Positions 13,693 to 21,774 of a stretch of DNA of 32,210 nt are shown here, piece by piece. A program made the translations under genes and the position numbers. Source of the stretch: a virus; IMG/VR virus record IMGVR_UViG_3300010885_045821, positions 1 to 32,210 of that record; one strand, written 5' to 3'. The notes under the pieces are model-generated. The model ran no database searches. It was not told the DNA's origin and worked only from the letters and a program-made list of their open reading frames with translations. Position 1 is the first letter of the stretch. The number at the start of each line of letters is the position of its first letter.

Positions 13693-16026
13693 TTATGCTA
13701 AGGTTCTCACCAAGTTGAATTCAATAAATATAAATTCGATGGCGTAAACAGGCACAATGCCAATTCTTGCTCTTAGTTCATTTCTTGATATTACGTCTGA
13801 TGTATTTAATTCTTCGTCGCACTTGATAACGAAATCCTGTGCGCCGTTGTTAGCAACAAGTCTTGTGAGAACCTGAGAGCAAGCTGTAACAAAAGAAGAT
13901 CTTGTTGCAGCGTTGTTAGGTTCAAACAAATATTGTTTTGCAATGCTCTTGATTGACTTCTCGACATAGAACAACATTCTACGAACATTGACTCTATCAA
14001 GTGCAGTTGGAGTTCTTTGAAGAGTTTTCTGACCCCAAATTACGAATCCAGAAATATCTGGATAAGTGATAATTGGATTGATAGCATTGTTATTACCATA
14101 CATTAAATCACGTTCAACCAAAGTTGGTCTGCTGAACACATTGTTAACATTTGGAACAAGACCTCTGGTTAAACCAGCTGGAGCGTACCAAGGACCAGAC
14201 ACTGCATCACTTTGGCAAATAGCACCAAGAACTGAACCAGAAGGAGGAACCCAAACTGCTATGTTATTGAACACATCAGTCATTTCAACCCAAGGGTAAT
14301 ACAGAGCAGCAAAGTCTGTATCAAGTCTAGTGTTGTTGAGAGGATGAACACCATTCTGCCAATCAATGATTTCATTGACAGTCAAACCGAATGGAGGATC
14401 AATAATTGCCAATGCGTCTTGACGATAAGTTTCACAAACGTCAATCAAAGCTCTTACAACAGCTGTTGAGCTTCTGCCGGGTGTTGCCACTAAATCAACA
14501 TCAACCTGTTCTGGTTCTGAGAAGGTATAAAGACCTGTACCAGCAGTTGGATTTCCAATAATCAAGTCATCTTGAGCATCAGGATCAACAGGAATGCCGT
14601 CAGTTCCGCCTGTCAATAACAATCCAGTTGTTGCAGTGTTGGCAGGAGGAGCGGGAATTGCTGTATTGTCAGTAACCTTGATGTAATTGCTGACAGTGTT
14701 GATGTAAGACTCAACATAGAAAGAGGAAAATTGATTCTTGGTAAGATTACCCCAAGCTTCAACTTGCTGCCCATTGTTGTAAACTTGAATCTGGAAAGTT
14801 CCGTCATAAGGGCTTGTTGCAATTACAACTCTTGTTGCATTGCCTTCAATGCCGGGGCTATCTGCAAATATAGTAAAGCTAATATTGCTAGCACCATTAG
14901 AACTACCAGTTACTTTACCACCTTCTTCAGTTAGACCACCACCTGAAATTCTGATAGGTGACAAGCCTGATGCGGTTACATTGCTTAAACCGAAAACAAC
15001 ATCCATTGTACTTTCTGACTTCACAAGCAATTTGCTTCCTACACCATAAGTTAAGGTGTTGAAAACTAAATGATCTGCGCCATCATCATCAACATAAAAG
15101 CCACCCGGAAGAGAAGCTAGTTGAGTTTGAATTTCGGTTACAACTTGAGCAGTCGTCCAAGATGCACCAGCAAGTGCGGACAAGTCGATTACTTGGACTA
15201 CGTCATCGATATTTACGTTTCCTGTGCCGCTAACAACTACCTGAATAGCAGTGGCAAGAACGTCTGAACCGATTCCTGCAAAGTTCCAAGTACCAGCTGA
15301 AGTATAAGCATCGAGAGGATAATGATCTTCAGTACCAGTCAAGATTGCTTGGGTCATAGAAGTACCCAAACCTACGATGCTGCTTACTCCACCGTAAATT
15401 GAGTCTTGGTGTGATACCAATTCAATTGAAGCGGCAGTACCATAAGCCCAAACAGAACGAAGCCCTAAAGTGCTGCTTCCTGTTTCGTAGAATTCAATAC
15501 CATCAATTGAAGGATTCAACTGAAGATTCAAAAGATCGACGAGTTCAGTTAATGTGTAGCTATCAGCAGGAACTGTAAGAATTTTGCTGGCAAGAATGCC
15601 GTTAAGTTTCCAACTGAAGTAATAGTCATCTGCGAAAGTATAAGGACCAACAATGCTTCCGATGATGTCAACAATGCCGCCAGCAGATGGAACATCCACT
15701 GATGCAGAAGTAGCACTTGTGTTACTAGTTGGATCAACATCTGCTACTCTTGTAATTATTATTTCGCTTGAAACCCTGAGAACTTGTTGTGCCGCATAGA
15801 TCAAATAAGGATCACTTGTATCAGGGTGTGGATTACCAAATTTTGTAACAAGATCAGTCAAAGTTGTAACACTAGTTGGTGTGTTGATTGGTCCTTTGCT
15901 AGCAAAACCAACCAAAGCAACCTTATGGAAGCTTGTAGTTGGACTAATAAAAGTCAAATCATTTTCTGTGATTCTCACAGAAGGGCTGATTGTGTTGCTT
16001 GCAGGAAAGCCTCGTAAAGTTGCCAT
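13693..16026 (-). CDS. Contractile tail sheath protein (gp18-like)
   Basis: A 777-residue protein. The N-terminus (SPSVRITENDLTF, then VALVGFASKGPINTPTSV) and C-terminus (GFVIWGQKTLQ, LDRVNVRRMLFYVEKSIKSI, YLFEPNN, GIVPVYAIEFIFIEFNLV) match the conserved core of phage sheath proteins. A long Ser/Thr/Gly-rich insertion (about residues 110-480) makes it larger than T4 gp18 (659 residues) and probably forms surface-exposed domains. The sheath contracts to drive the tube through the envelope. GGGAG lies about seven bases before the ATG. It follows a small gene by one base and is followed by the two tube genes. Codon and base composition is richer than in the enzyme genes. Confidence 0.92.
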   Translation of the reverse strand: MATLRGFPASNTISPSVRITENDLTFISPTTSFHKVALVGFASKGPINTPTSVTTLTDLVTKFGNPHPDTSDPYLIYAAQQVLRVSSEIIITRVADVDPTSNTSATSASVDVPSAGGIVDIIGSIVGPYTFADDYYFSWKLNGILASKILTVPADSYTLTELVDLLNLQLNPSIDGIEFYETGSSTLGLRSVWAYGTAASIELVSHQDSIYGGVSSIVGLGTSMTQAILTGTEDHYPLDAYTSAGTWNFAGIGSDVLATAIQVVVSGTGNVNIDDVVQVIDLSALAGASWTTAQVVTEIQTQLASLPGGFYVDDDGADHLVFNTLTYGVGSKLLVKSESTMDVVFGLSNVTASGLSPIRISGGGLTEEGGKVTGSSNGASNISFTIFADSPGIEGNATRVVIATSPYDGTFQIQVYNNGQQVEAWGNLTKNQFSSFYVESYINTVSNYIKVTDNTAIPAPPANTATTGLLLTGGTDGIPVDPDAQDDLIIGNPTAGTGLYTFSEPEQVDVDLVATPGRSSTAVVRALIDVCETYRQDALAIIDPPFGLTVNEIIDWQNGVHPLNNTRLDTDFAALYYPWVEMTDVFNNIAVWVPPSGSVLGAICQSDAVSGPWYAPAGLTRGLVPNVNNVFSRPTLVERDLMYGNNNAINPIITYPDISGFVIWGQKTLQRTPTALDRVNVRRMLFYVEKSIKSIAKQYLFEPNNAATRSSFVTACSQVLTRLVANNGAQDFVIKCDEELNTSDVISRNELRARIGIVPVYAIEFIFIEFNLVRTLA

Positions 16027-16027
16027 T

Positions 16028-16255
16028 TTACTTTTCTCCCTCAGTCAAAATATTATTTGGTACATATCTAGTTTTGATAAGACCCATTTTTTCTACTCTT
16101 TCTATATATGCAGTAGACCTTTCATCTTCTAAATTATAAATATTTTTTTTAGAACCTAAGCCGGGTATATTTAAAGTTGTAAAAGAATTTACCTTTTTTT
16201 TACTCTTTATTACTAGTTGAACAGGATGCTTGCAAACATTTGTTATTTCTATCAT
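16028..16255 (-). CDS. Small protein between tail terminator and sheath genes
   Basis: A 75-residue protein I do not recognise. It looks like a short beta-rich module (EITNVCKHPVQLVIKSKKK...TTLNIPGLGSKKN) followed by a helix (DERSTAYIERVEKMG). Its ATG overlaps the stop of the gp15-like gene (ATGA), and its own stop is one base before the sheath start region, so it is translationally coupled and belongs to the tail operon. A tail-completion or sheath-associated role is inferred from position alone. Confidence 0.7.
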   Translation of the reverse strand: MIEITNVCKHPVQLVIKSKKKVNSFTTLNIPGLGSKKNIYNLEDERSTAYIERVEKMGLIKTRYVPNNILTEGEK

Positions 16256-17250
16256 GGTTGTGGTGCTATCTCCTCAATTTTGGCTAACACTTCGGTAATT
16301 TTCGATTCATCTACGGAATTTACAAGATCTGCTTTTACTACTTTGATCAAAGAATCGTAAAGTTTTGCAGGCATCGGCACAAAAGTTTCCGCTGTTAAAT
16401 TAAATTGAAATTTAACAATTCTAAGTTTGGCATCTCCCGGCTCTGTTTCAAGATTACTAGCAATTGAATCAAGCCTTACAATCACTTCTTGTAAAATTCC
16501 CCTTACTTTTAGGTATGCAACCAAACTGAATTTTGTAACTATTTGCTCGAATATTTGGTTCATATCTTCTAATTGCATCGTCCATGCGTAAAGAGTATAA
16601 GCAATATTTATTGGTATACCTCTAGCAACCCCAAACAATGTCTCTCTATTACCATATTTCGGAACTTTTTGTGGAGAATTTCCCGTATACGCTTCAACAT
16701 AGTTTAATGCTTGATGATAAGTATATCTTTTCACATCAAATTCATATCCTGTAGCACTTACTGCGAGCATTGGTAGTCTTATTCTATCAACAACTAATGT
16801 TTCATCTTTGCGAACATTTTGTTGTAAAATTGCTGCTACTGCTCTTTCTTGAGTTGCCCATATGATTGGAACTGGATGTGCCTTACCGTCTTCATCAATA
16901 ACAACTATGTTTCTGAAAAGATCCATTATGCCTTCATCAGTTCCTCTGAGGGCTTTTGAATATCTATAGATTGTATTTTGATTGGTATCGCTTGTTATAT
17001 CATTGATAATTTTGCCAGCTTGCATTGGATCGCAATTATTAGCTGCGCCATTTCCTAAGTTATTGACAAAATTATCTCTAAGCCAATCAGCAGCACCGTT
17101 GTCTCCAACATTGTTTTGATTATCTGGTTGAATATGACAATCCATGCCGGGAGGTGGATCTTGATTATTAGATCTTCCTAGTAAACTTGCATCTGGGCAA
17201 GGATTTATTTGTTTTTCATATTGGTTTGGATTCGGACCTATAGGTAGCAT
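16252..17250 (-). CDS. Tail terminator / sheath stabiliser (gp15-like)
   Basis: A 332-residue protein. After a Pro/Asn-rich, probably disordered N-terminal 90 residues, it follows T4 gp15: a strand with VPIIWATQERAVAAI (T4: VPITYASKEH), RIRLPMLAVSATGYEFD, then INIAYTLYAWTMQLEDMNQI leading into FEQIV, and RIVKFQFNLTAETFVPMP near the end (T4: RRIEWSLTFEVNGW). gp15 caps the finished tail and joins it to the neck. It is first in the minus-strand tail operon, ahead of the 75-residue protein, sheath and tubes. No Shine-Dalgarno is visible; CTAAATAAT precedes the ATG by about five bases. Confidence 0.72.
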   Translation of the reverse strand: MLPIGPNPNQYEKQINPCPDASLLGRSNNQDPPPGMDCHIQPDNQNNVGDNGAADWLRDNFVNNLGNGAANNCDPMQAGKIINDITSDTNQNTIYRYSKALRGTDEGIMDLFRNIVVIDEDGKAHPVPIIWATQERAVAAILQQNVRKDETLVVDRIRLPMLAVSATGYEFDVKRYTYHQALNYVEAYTGNSPQKVPKYGNRETLFGVARGIPINIAYTLYAWTMQLEDMNQIFEQIVTKFSLVAYLKVRGILQEVIVRLDSIASNLETEPGDAKLRIVKFQFNLTAETFVPMPAKLYDSLIKVVKADLVNSVDESKITEVLAKIEEIAPQP

Positions 17251-17295
17251 AAAATTATTTAGTCTTGTTTGATTGTATTTTTACTCAATTAGCAT
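17251..17295. promoter_or_regulatory. Divergent promoter region, tail operon / DUF6065 operon
   Basis: A 45-base AT-rich gap between two ATGs facing away from each other, with no good Shine-Dalgarno on either side. The minus strand has CTAAATAAT close to the start; the plus strand has a T-rich stretch and ACTCAATTA. Likely late promoters, inferred from layout. Confidence 0.35.
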
Positions 17296-18141
17296 ATGGA
17301 AAATAAAACTAAAGTTTTGTATAGAACTTACGGTGGCAGCATTGGTCCCCGTAAAATCAAGATTGAAATTCCCGGTTTTGCGGGAGAGTCAAATGATCAT
17401 GGAAACGGAAGTAAGGCGCAGCCTTTTCATTGCTTGCCATTTGTTGATGGAAGCACATATGGCTTAGAATTGATATATCATTTTGAAACAACCACTATCG
17501 TCAAAAACATTAAAGGAAAAATTGTTTTTGAAGGTGATTGGTCTAAAGAAAAGTTAACAGCTAAATATTCTAATATTCCACCGTTTGGATTATTTGCAGA
17601 TGGTCACTATGGATTCACGTCAAGTTTAGACATCCAGCCTCCACCAGATCATATCATTCGTGTAGAACCACATCCAAGCTTCTATACAGACACAACTTGG
17701 AGTACACCTTGTGCAGTTCCCGGTCACATTCAAGGAGAATTCTGGAGCAGTATTTTCTTCGTTGTTTTTAAATCTCCATTAGAAGGACAGCAGCAAATAT
17801 TCCAAAAAGGAAGACCTTATGCACAAATTTTCATTCTACCGAAAAAAGTTGCATATGACATTGAAGAAATGCCAGCTGCTATAAAAAGCAAAAGAGAAAA
17901 AAGAAACGATATCGTTTTTAACAATAGAAGAAAAATTGCTAAAAATGTTTGGAAAGATAATCTGAATCAAGAGTTCGATGATAAATACAAGCAACTTAAA
18001 ATGATATTTGAAAAGAAAGGCATTGAAGGCGTTGATGAGTTTTTGGATAAAATTGTAGCTTGCCCTGTTGTAAAAGGTAAACTACGCTACAAATTAGTAA
18101 ATTATAAAAAACTTAATAAAACAAAAAAAGGCGTAAAATGA
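17296..18141 (+). CDS. DUF6065-like protein
   Basis: A 281-residue protein. Its first 190 residues resemble the DUF6065 family: an N-terminal AQPFHCLPFVDGSTYGLELIYHF block, a PPPDHIIRVEPHPSF segment, PGHIQGEFWSSIFFVVFKSP and a KGRPYAQIFILP end. The family is found in phages and bacteria and lacks a known biochemical role. The last 80 residues are Lys-rich and helical (KSKREKRNDIVFNNRRK), perhaps nucleic-acid-contacting or structural. It leads a three-gene operon with two glycosyltransferase-like genes (four-base overlap with the first), which links it to sugar modification of the virion or host surface. The family call is moderate. Confidence 0.6.
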   Translation: MENKTKVLYRTYGGSIGPRKIKIEIPGFAGESNDHGNGSKAQPFHCLPFVDGSTYGLELIYHFETTTIVKNIKGKIVFEGDWSKEKLTAKYSNIPPFGLFADGHYGFTSSLDIQPPPDHIIRVEPHPSFYTDTTWSTPCAVPGHIQGEFWSSIFFVVFKSPLEGQQQIFQKGRPYAQIFILPKKVAYDIEEMPAAIKSKREKRNDIVFNNRRKIAKNVWKDNLNQEFDDKYKQLKMIFEKKGIEGVDEFLDKIVACPVVKGKLRYKLVNYKKLNKTKKGVK

Positions 18142-18806
18142 GCAGTTGCACAATTATTATTCCCACTTTGCAACTTGCTGAAGCTGCAATCAATTTTATG
18201 ATCCCTCGATATGAAAAATCAAAAAGCATAGAAAAAGTAATCATAATAAACAATGCGCTAGAAGATAAGTTTTCCCCTAAATACAAAAATTTTAAAAAAA
18301 TTCATATTATTCATGACCAACCAAATTTGTTTGTAAATCCTGCTTGGAATTATGGCATGAAATTAGTAAAATCTAAATATTACGCTTTGATAAACGATGA
18401 TATATTTTTCCACACAGATCTTATTGGAAGTATAATAAACTTGCTAGAAAAAAATGAAAATATTAATTTATCAACAGTGAAAACAAAGATTTCGTATAAT
18501 CATAATGAAATAATAAAAGAAATGCAAAACAACAAATTTAAAGCCAACATTTCTTATGAAATTAAAAAATATCCTGAAGAAATAAAACAAGGTTGGTTTA
18601 TGTTAGGAAGAACAAAAGATTGGAAAGAAATTCCAGAATTACATGACAATATCATGTGTGGTGATGATTTTATTTACATAGAAAATCAAAAGAAATATGA
18701 AGGAGCTTGCATAATAACAAATAACATTGTATATCATATGGAAAGTACTTCTGTTCACAAAAGCAGAGAAATAGAATTAATGAAAAAAATCAGCAAACCT
18801 TGGTGA
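18138..18806 (+). CDS. Glycosyltransferase family 2-like protein
   Basis: A 222-residue protein with a short GT2 core: SSCTIIIPTLQL at the N-terminus, VIIINNA, NPAWNYGMKLVKSKYYALI, and NDD (residues 86-88) at the place of the DxD motif. It probably uses a nucleotide sugar. It lacks the longer C-terminal acceptor domain of many GT2 enzymes. Its ATG overlaps the DUF6065-like stop by four bases, and the next GT-like gene begins four bases after its stop, so the three should be produced together. Base composition is strongly AT, as in the other decoration genes here. Confidence 0.7.
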   Translation: MSSCTIIIPTLQLAEAAINFMIPRYEKSKSIEKVIIINNALEDKFSPKYKNFKKIHIIHDQPNLFVNPAWNYGMKLVKSKYYALINDDIFFHTDLIGSIINLLEKNENINLSTVKTKISYNHNEIIKEMQNNKFKANISYEIKKYPEEIKQGWFMLGRTKDWKEIPELHDNIMCGDDFIYIENQKKYEGACIITNNIVYHMESTSVHKSREIELMKKISKPW

Positions 18807-18810
18807 ATTT

Positions 18811-19476
18811 ATGAAAATTAAAATTGCTATTGCCACAAATATTAACTTTTGCAACAAAACTATACCTGTTATTGTTGAAACTTTATTAGCGTCTGGAATT
18901 GATCAGAACGACATATTAGTGTTTAATGGTGGATTTAATCAGAGAGAGAAAAAGTCAGAAAATGGAATTGAAACTATTCTACTTGATCACAATTCTTTTG
19001 AATACACACCTTTAATTGATATTGCTGAAAATGAATTGCAATCAGATTATTGGTTTCTTATTCATGATACCTGCAAAGTTGGCGAAAATTTTAAAAATCT
19101 TTTATATGCCGTTTTACCAAAAAATCCTGTAAAAGCTGCTTTAAAAACATCTCCAGCAATGTCTATTGGATTGTATAAGTATGAATACATATTAAAATAT
19201 AAAGCAAAGCTTATTGAAATAAAAAATAAAGATTATACTTTAGAAGGATTGCAAAGATGGAAGCAATGGGGCATTGGAGCAGAAGATTACTTGTTATGGA
19301 AGCATGAGCCAGAAAATACTATTTTATTTCATCCAGACAATTCATTTAGAAAAATAACTGAACAAAATTGGTATCAAGAACCTACAAAAAGAGTTGTTGA
19401 GTATTATCACCAGTTGGATTTATACAAAAATAAATCCAACTGGCATCCTAAAAACTGGATGGAATTAAACCTTTAA
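18811..19476 (+). CDS. Putative glycosyltransferase
   Basis: A 221-residue protein reading like a divergent GT-A enzyme: KIKIAIATNI start, DILVFNGGFNQ, a YWFLIHDTCKVG strand where an HDT triplet takes the place of DxD, SIGLYKYEYI, and a later WGIGAEDYLLW with a GxxED-like pair typical of the acceptor/base region of GT2 enzymes. The atypical HDT leaves activity uncertain. It is last in the DUF6065-like operon, and its last codons contain a perfect 13-bp hairpin. Its stop shares TTAA with the converging Gly-rich gene. Confidence 0.6.
   Translation: MKIKIAIATNINFCNKTIPVIVETLLASGIDQNDILVFNGGFNQREKKSENGIETILLDHNSFEYTPLIDIAENELQSDYWFLIHDTCKVGENFKNLLYAVLPKNPVKAALKTSPAMSIGLYKYEYILKYKAKLIEIKNKDYTLEGLQRWKQWGIGAEDYLLWKHEPENTILFHPDNSFRKITEQNWYQEPTKRVVEYYHQLDLYKNKSNWHPKNWMELNL
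19410..19443. terminator. Hairpin in the 3' end of the GT gene
   Basis: CCAGTTGGATTTA (19410-19422) pairs perfectly with 19431-19443 over an 8-base loop, ending 30 bases before the convergent stop overlap. No U-tract is present on either strand. It is placed where transcripts from both converging operons would need to end, so a bidirectional terminator or 3'-end stabiliser is likely. Confidence 0.5.
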
Positions 19477-20177
19477 ACGCCGCCGTAGCCGCCGCCCATA
19501 CCAGTGCCGCCACCGCCACCCATTCCGCCGCCTCCCATGCCGCCGCCCATTCCGCCACCACCCATACCGCCGCCAAAGCCTCCACCCATGTCTCCACCGC
19601 TTTGACCGCCACCGCCGCCTTGATCACCACCCATGTTTTCCATGCCGCCCATAGGTGGACCACCCATTTCGCCTACATTTGATGACTTTTCTTTGCCTTT
19701 ATTTCCTTCTTCGTCTCCTTCTTCATCTTCTCCTTCTTCCCCTTCTTCTTCGTCTTCGTCATCACCATTAATACTGCTAACTAGATCTTCAATTTGCTTG
19801 ATAAGATCTTCATATTGTTGACCTTTATCTTCATCCTTTGATTTCATATTTTTAACTTGATCTTTTAGTTTTTCGATAGAAGATTCTATTGTTTCTTCAT
19901 CTTCTCCACCTTCGCTTGGAGCTACATTTGAATCATCATCTTCATCTTCAGGAGATTGTTTACCATTTTGGTTTTTGTTTTGTTGAGGTTGTCCGCCACC
20001 GGGTCCACCCATGCCGCCACCGGGTCCACCCATGCCACCACCGGGTCCACCCATGGGAGGAGGACCACCCATGCCACCCATAGGACCACCCATAGGTGGA
20101 AGACCACCCATGCTTGCGTCTTGCTCTCTCAGCTTCTTGTTTTGAATCAAGCTATACATTTCGAAAAAAGTCTTCAT
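19473..20177 (-). CDS. Gly/Met-rich and acidic low-complexity protein with capsid-targeting-like N-terminus
   Basis: A 234-residue protein in four parts: an N-terminal helix MKTFFEMYSLIQNKKLRE (residues 1-18), a GGPMGG/GGPGGGM-rich region to about residue 62, an acidic coiled-coil-like middle (ESSIEKLKDQVKNMKSKDED, then long Glu/Asp runs) and a second Gly/Met-rich tail (repeats of GGGM and GGGG). ATG 20177 is the better start: AGGAG lies five bases before it, while the GTG two codons earlier would overlap that site. The N-terminus resembles the capsid-targeting sequence of T4 internal proteins (MKTYQEF), with LRE in place of the protease site. A prohead-core, internal or structural role is inferred. 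Tandem 21-base repeats encode part of the Gly region. Confidence 0.65.
   Translation of the reverse strand: MKTFFEMYSLIQNKKLREQDASMGGLPPMGGPMGGMGGPPPMGGPGGGMGGPGGGMGGPGGGQPQQNKNQNGKQSPEDEDDDSNVAPSEGGEDEETIESSIEKLKDQVKNMKSKDEDKGQQYEDLIKQIEDLVSSINGDDEDEEEGEEGEDEEGDEEGNKGKEKSSNVGEMGGPPMGGMENMGGDQGGGGGQSGGDMGGGFGGGMGGGGMGGGMGGGGMGGGGGTGMGGGYGGV
19993..20055 (-). repeat. Three tandem 21-base repeats
   Basis: Three adjacent copies (19993-20013, 20014-20034, 20035-20055) of a unit reading CCGCCACCGGGTCCACCCAT plus G on the plus strand, the last with one mismatch. Each encodes seven residues of the GGPGGGM type. This is in-frame, expansion-prone coding DNA. Confidence 0.75.
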
Positions 20178-20185
20178 TTTCACTC

Positions 20186-20722
20186 CTAAACGATTTTGTA
20201 ATCAGCATCTTCAGTTTTGCCAACAGAGGTTCCACTAACCGTATCTTCTTGGAATCTCTGGCAGATAAGTTGCAATCTCAATGCATTATATAGTTTAAAT
20301 TCTCCCAATTTTCTTTCTATAATTACCCAGTCTTCATTAAGAAAAGGAGTTTTTATTCTACTTCCTATTTTGGGAGGATGACCGACAGCTTTTAATACTG
20401 CCCGATAATTTAATTCAAATGTCATTTCATCAGGGGAATCTATGCCAAATGCTGTTTGCATGTTCTGTGAAGGAACAGGTTCGTATACACACCACAATTG
20501 AATTGGATTTTGACTGAATATTTTTGCTCTTGACTCAACATAAAGAGGATCAACATTATTTATGTCAATAAAAAGTTCATAATAAAATAAAGGAGATCCG
20601 CCTAAACGAATAGTTTCTTCATCATAAATGTTAAATAAATCTCTTGCTGGATTTTGATCATCAAATTGTTGCAAACTGCCTGTTGGGCAATATGGCTTTC
20701 CATCTGGTCTGTATACTGTCAT
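20186..20722 (-). CDS. Neck protein (gp14-like)
   Basis: A 178-residue protein. After an N-terminal MTVYRPDGKPY motif it follows the layout of T4/cyanophage gp14: LFNIYDEETIRLGGSPLFYY, DPLYVESRAKIF, a strand-turn block (IQLWCVYEPVP), FGIDSPDEMTFELNYRAVL, then PPKIGSRIKTPFLNEDWVII and a final KLYNALRLQLICQRFQ, corresponding to the family's 'RPxxGDLIY' and 'LKCExF' parts. gp14 forms the neck with gp13, where the tail docks to the head. AAAGGA precedes the ATG by six bases. It lies between a beta-sandwich protein (nine-base gap) and the Gly-rich protein. The match is by eye and moderate. Confidence 0.6.
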   Translation of the reverse strand: MTVYRPDGKPYCPTGSLQQFDDQNPARDLFNIYDEETIRLGGSPLFYYELFIDINNVDPLYVESRAKIFSQNPIQLWCVYEPVPSQNMQTAFGIDSPDEMTFELNYRAVLKAVGHPPKIGSRIKTPFLNEDWVIIERKLGEFKLYNALRLQLICQRFQEDTVSGTSVGKTEDADYKIV

Positions 20723-20731
20723 AATAATCCT

Positions 20732-21139
20732 TTATGCGCAACTGTTAAGAGACAATTGGCTTGTAATAAGAACTTGACCACCACTTCCCGGTAATTGGAA
20801 AGGAGCAGCAGTAAATCGTTCCAACCACAGTAAATCACCAGCCAAATTAGTGATATAATAGCCGTAAATTGTTGCACTTGTAGTGATATTGAATGTTTGT
20901 TCCGCATAACTTGCAGTTGTTATTCCTCCACCAGAAGTTGCTACTGTCCAACTAGAGGAAGTCAAAGTAATTGCTGCATAACCGCCAGAGGCAGTTTCAG
21001 TTACATCTCCAATGACCGTTGTTGAGCTTGGAGTTAAATTGTTTGAATAAAGATGCAAAATTGTGTTTGTAGGAGCCGAAATGTTAAGCAAATTATTCAA
21101 CAATTTTACTTCGCTAGCGTTAGGAATTACGAGAGCCAT
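20732..21139 (-). CDS. Small beta-sandwich protein, probable virion component
   Basis: A 135-residue, Ser/Thr/Gly-rich protein predicted to be nearly all beta: LHLYSNN, GGYAAITLTSSSWTV, ASYAEQTFNITTSATIYGYY and LLWLERFTAAPFQL. This sequence style is common in phage structural proteins of decoration or fibre-domain type, but I cannot name a family. AAGGAG lies about seven bases before the ATG. It leads the minus-strand unit containing the gp14-like gene, which supports a structural role. Confidence 0.65.
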   Translation of the reverse strand: MALVIPNASEVKLLNNLLNISAPTNTILHLYSNNLTPSSTTVIGDVTETASGGYAAITLTSSSWTVATSGGGITTASYAEQTFNITTSATIYGYYITNLAGDLLWLERFTAAPFQLPGSGGQVLITSQLSLNSCA

Positions 21140-21174
21140 AAATTCTCCTTCTTTTCTCTAATAGATATATAGTC
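21140..21174. promoter_or_regulatory. Divergent promoter region
   Basis: A 35-base gap between opposed starts. On the plus strand, AATAGATATATAGTC runs directly into ATG 21175, leaving no Shine-Dalgarno, so the plus transcript is probably leaderless. On the minus strand, AAGGAG serves the beta-sandwich gene. Confidence 0.45.
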
Positions 21175-21774
21175 ATGGCACTTTACAAAAAAGATGGAAG
21201 CGTCTATAAATTAAATGGACCTAATCGTTTAATGATCTCACAAGAAAAATGGGATACATTTGCTACCCATAATTTAAAAAATTTAGCAAATTTTAAAATG
21301 GAATCAAATATTCCTCATGTGGTTATTGGTTTGAAAAAAGAACCAGAACCTAAAAAGGAAGAAATAATAATTCATAAAAAGGAAATTATAGAAGAAATTA
21401 ATCCTATTGTTGAAGAAACGCCTGTAATTAAAGAGATTCCAAAGCCGCAGCCGCAAATAAAAAATGAATTTGAAGAATTTGATAAAACAATCATATATTG
21501 CGCTTTGGCGAAGAAAGAAGAAAAGAAAGACAATTTGTACGATGAAGTTACCGTAAGAATTAGATATGTGGAAACATTTACATTCGAATCTATAGTTTTA
21601 TCAGCTAATGATTTTACATTAATATTTTGGACAAAATTAGAAAAATTAACTGTAGGATCTGTTTTATATCCACAAAATAATTCAAAACGCTGGTGGGAAA
21701 TAATAGAAATAGAGAATGTTCCCGGTGGTTACAAAGTTGTTTGTGTAACCACCAAGACCACTCCTGCTTTTTAG
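21175..21774 (+). CDS. Unknown protein with gp14-like N-terminal motif, possible structural protein
   Basis: A 199-residue protein. The first 16 residues (MALYKKDGSVYKLNGP) share the YxxDGxxY motif with the gp14-like protein encoded in the next minus-strand unit. A Lys/Glu/Pro-rich linker (residues 57-100) leads to a compact beta-rich C-terminal domain (VTVRIRYVETFTFESIVL, FTLIFWTKLEKLTVGSVLY, WWEIIEIENV). It is a single-gene unit with no Shine-Dalgarno, immediately behind a TATATAG box. A hairpin occupies its last codons and its stop overlaps the converging gene by four bases. Function unknown; a virion linker or adaptor is one guess. Confidence 0.65.
   Translation: MALYKKDGSVYKLNGPNRLMISQEKWDTFATHNLKNLANFKMESNIPHVVIGLKKEPEPKKEEIIIHKKEIIEEINPIVEETPVIKEIPKPQPQIKNEFEEFDKTIIYCALAKKEEKKDNLYDEVTVRIRYVETFTFESIVLSANDFTLIFWTKLEKLTVGSVLYPQNNSKRWWEIIEIENVPGGYKVVCVTTKTTPAF
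21724..21753. terminator. Hairpin in the 3' end of the gene
   Basis: GGTGGTTAC (21724-21732) pairs perfectly with GTAACCACC (21745-21753), loop 12 bases, 18 bases before the TTAG shared by the two converging stops. A short T run (CTTTTTAG) follows further on. Likely terminator for one or both converging transcripts. Confidence 0.5.
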
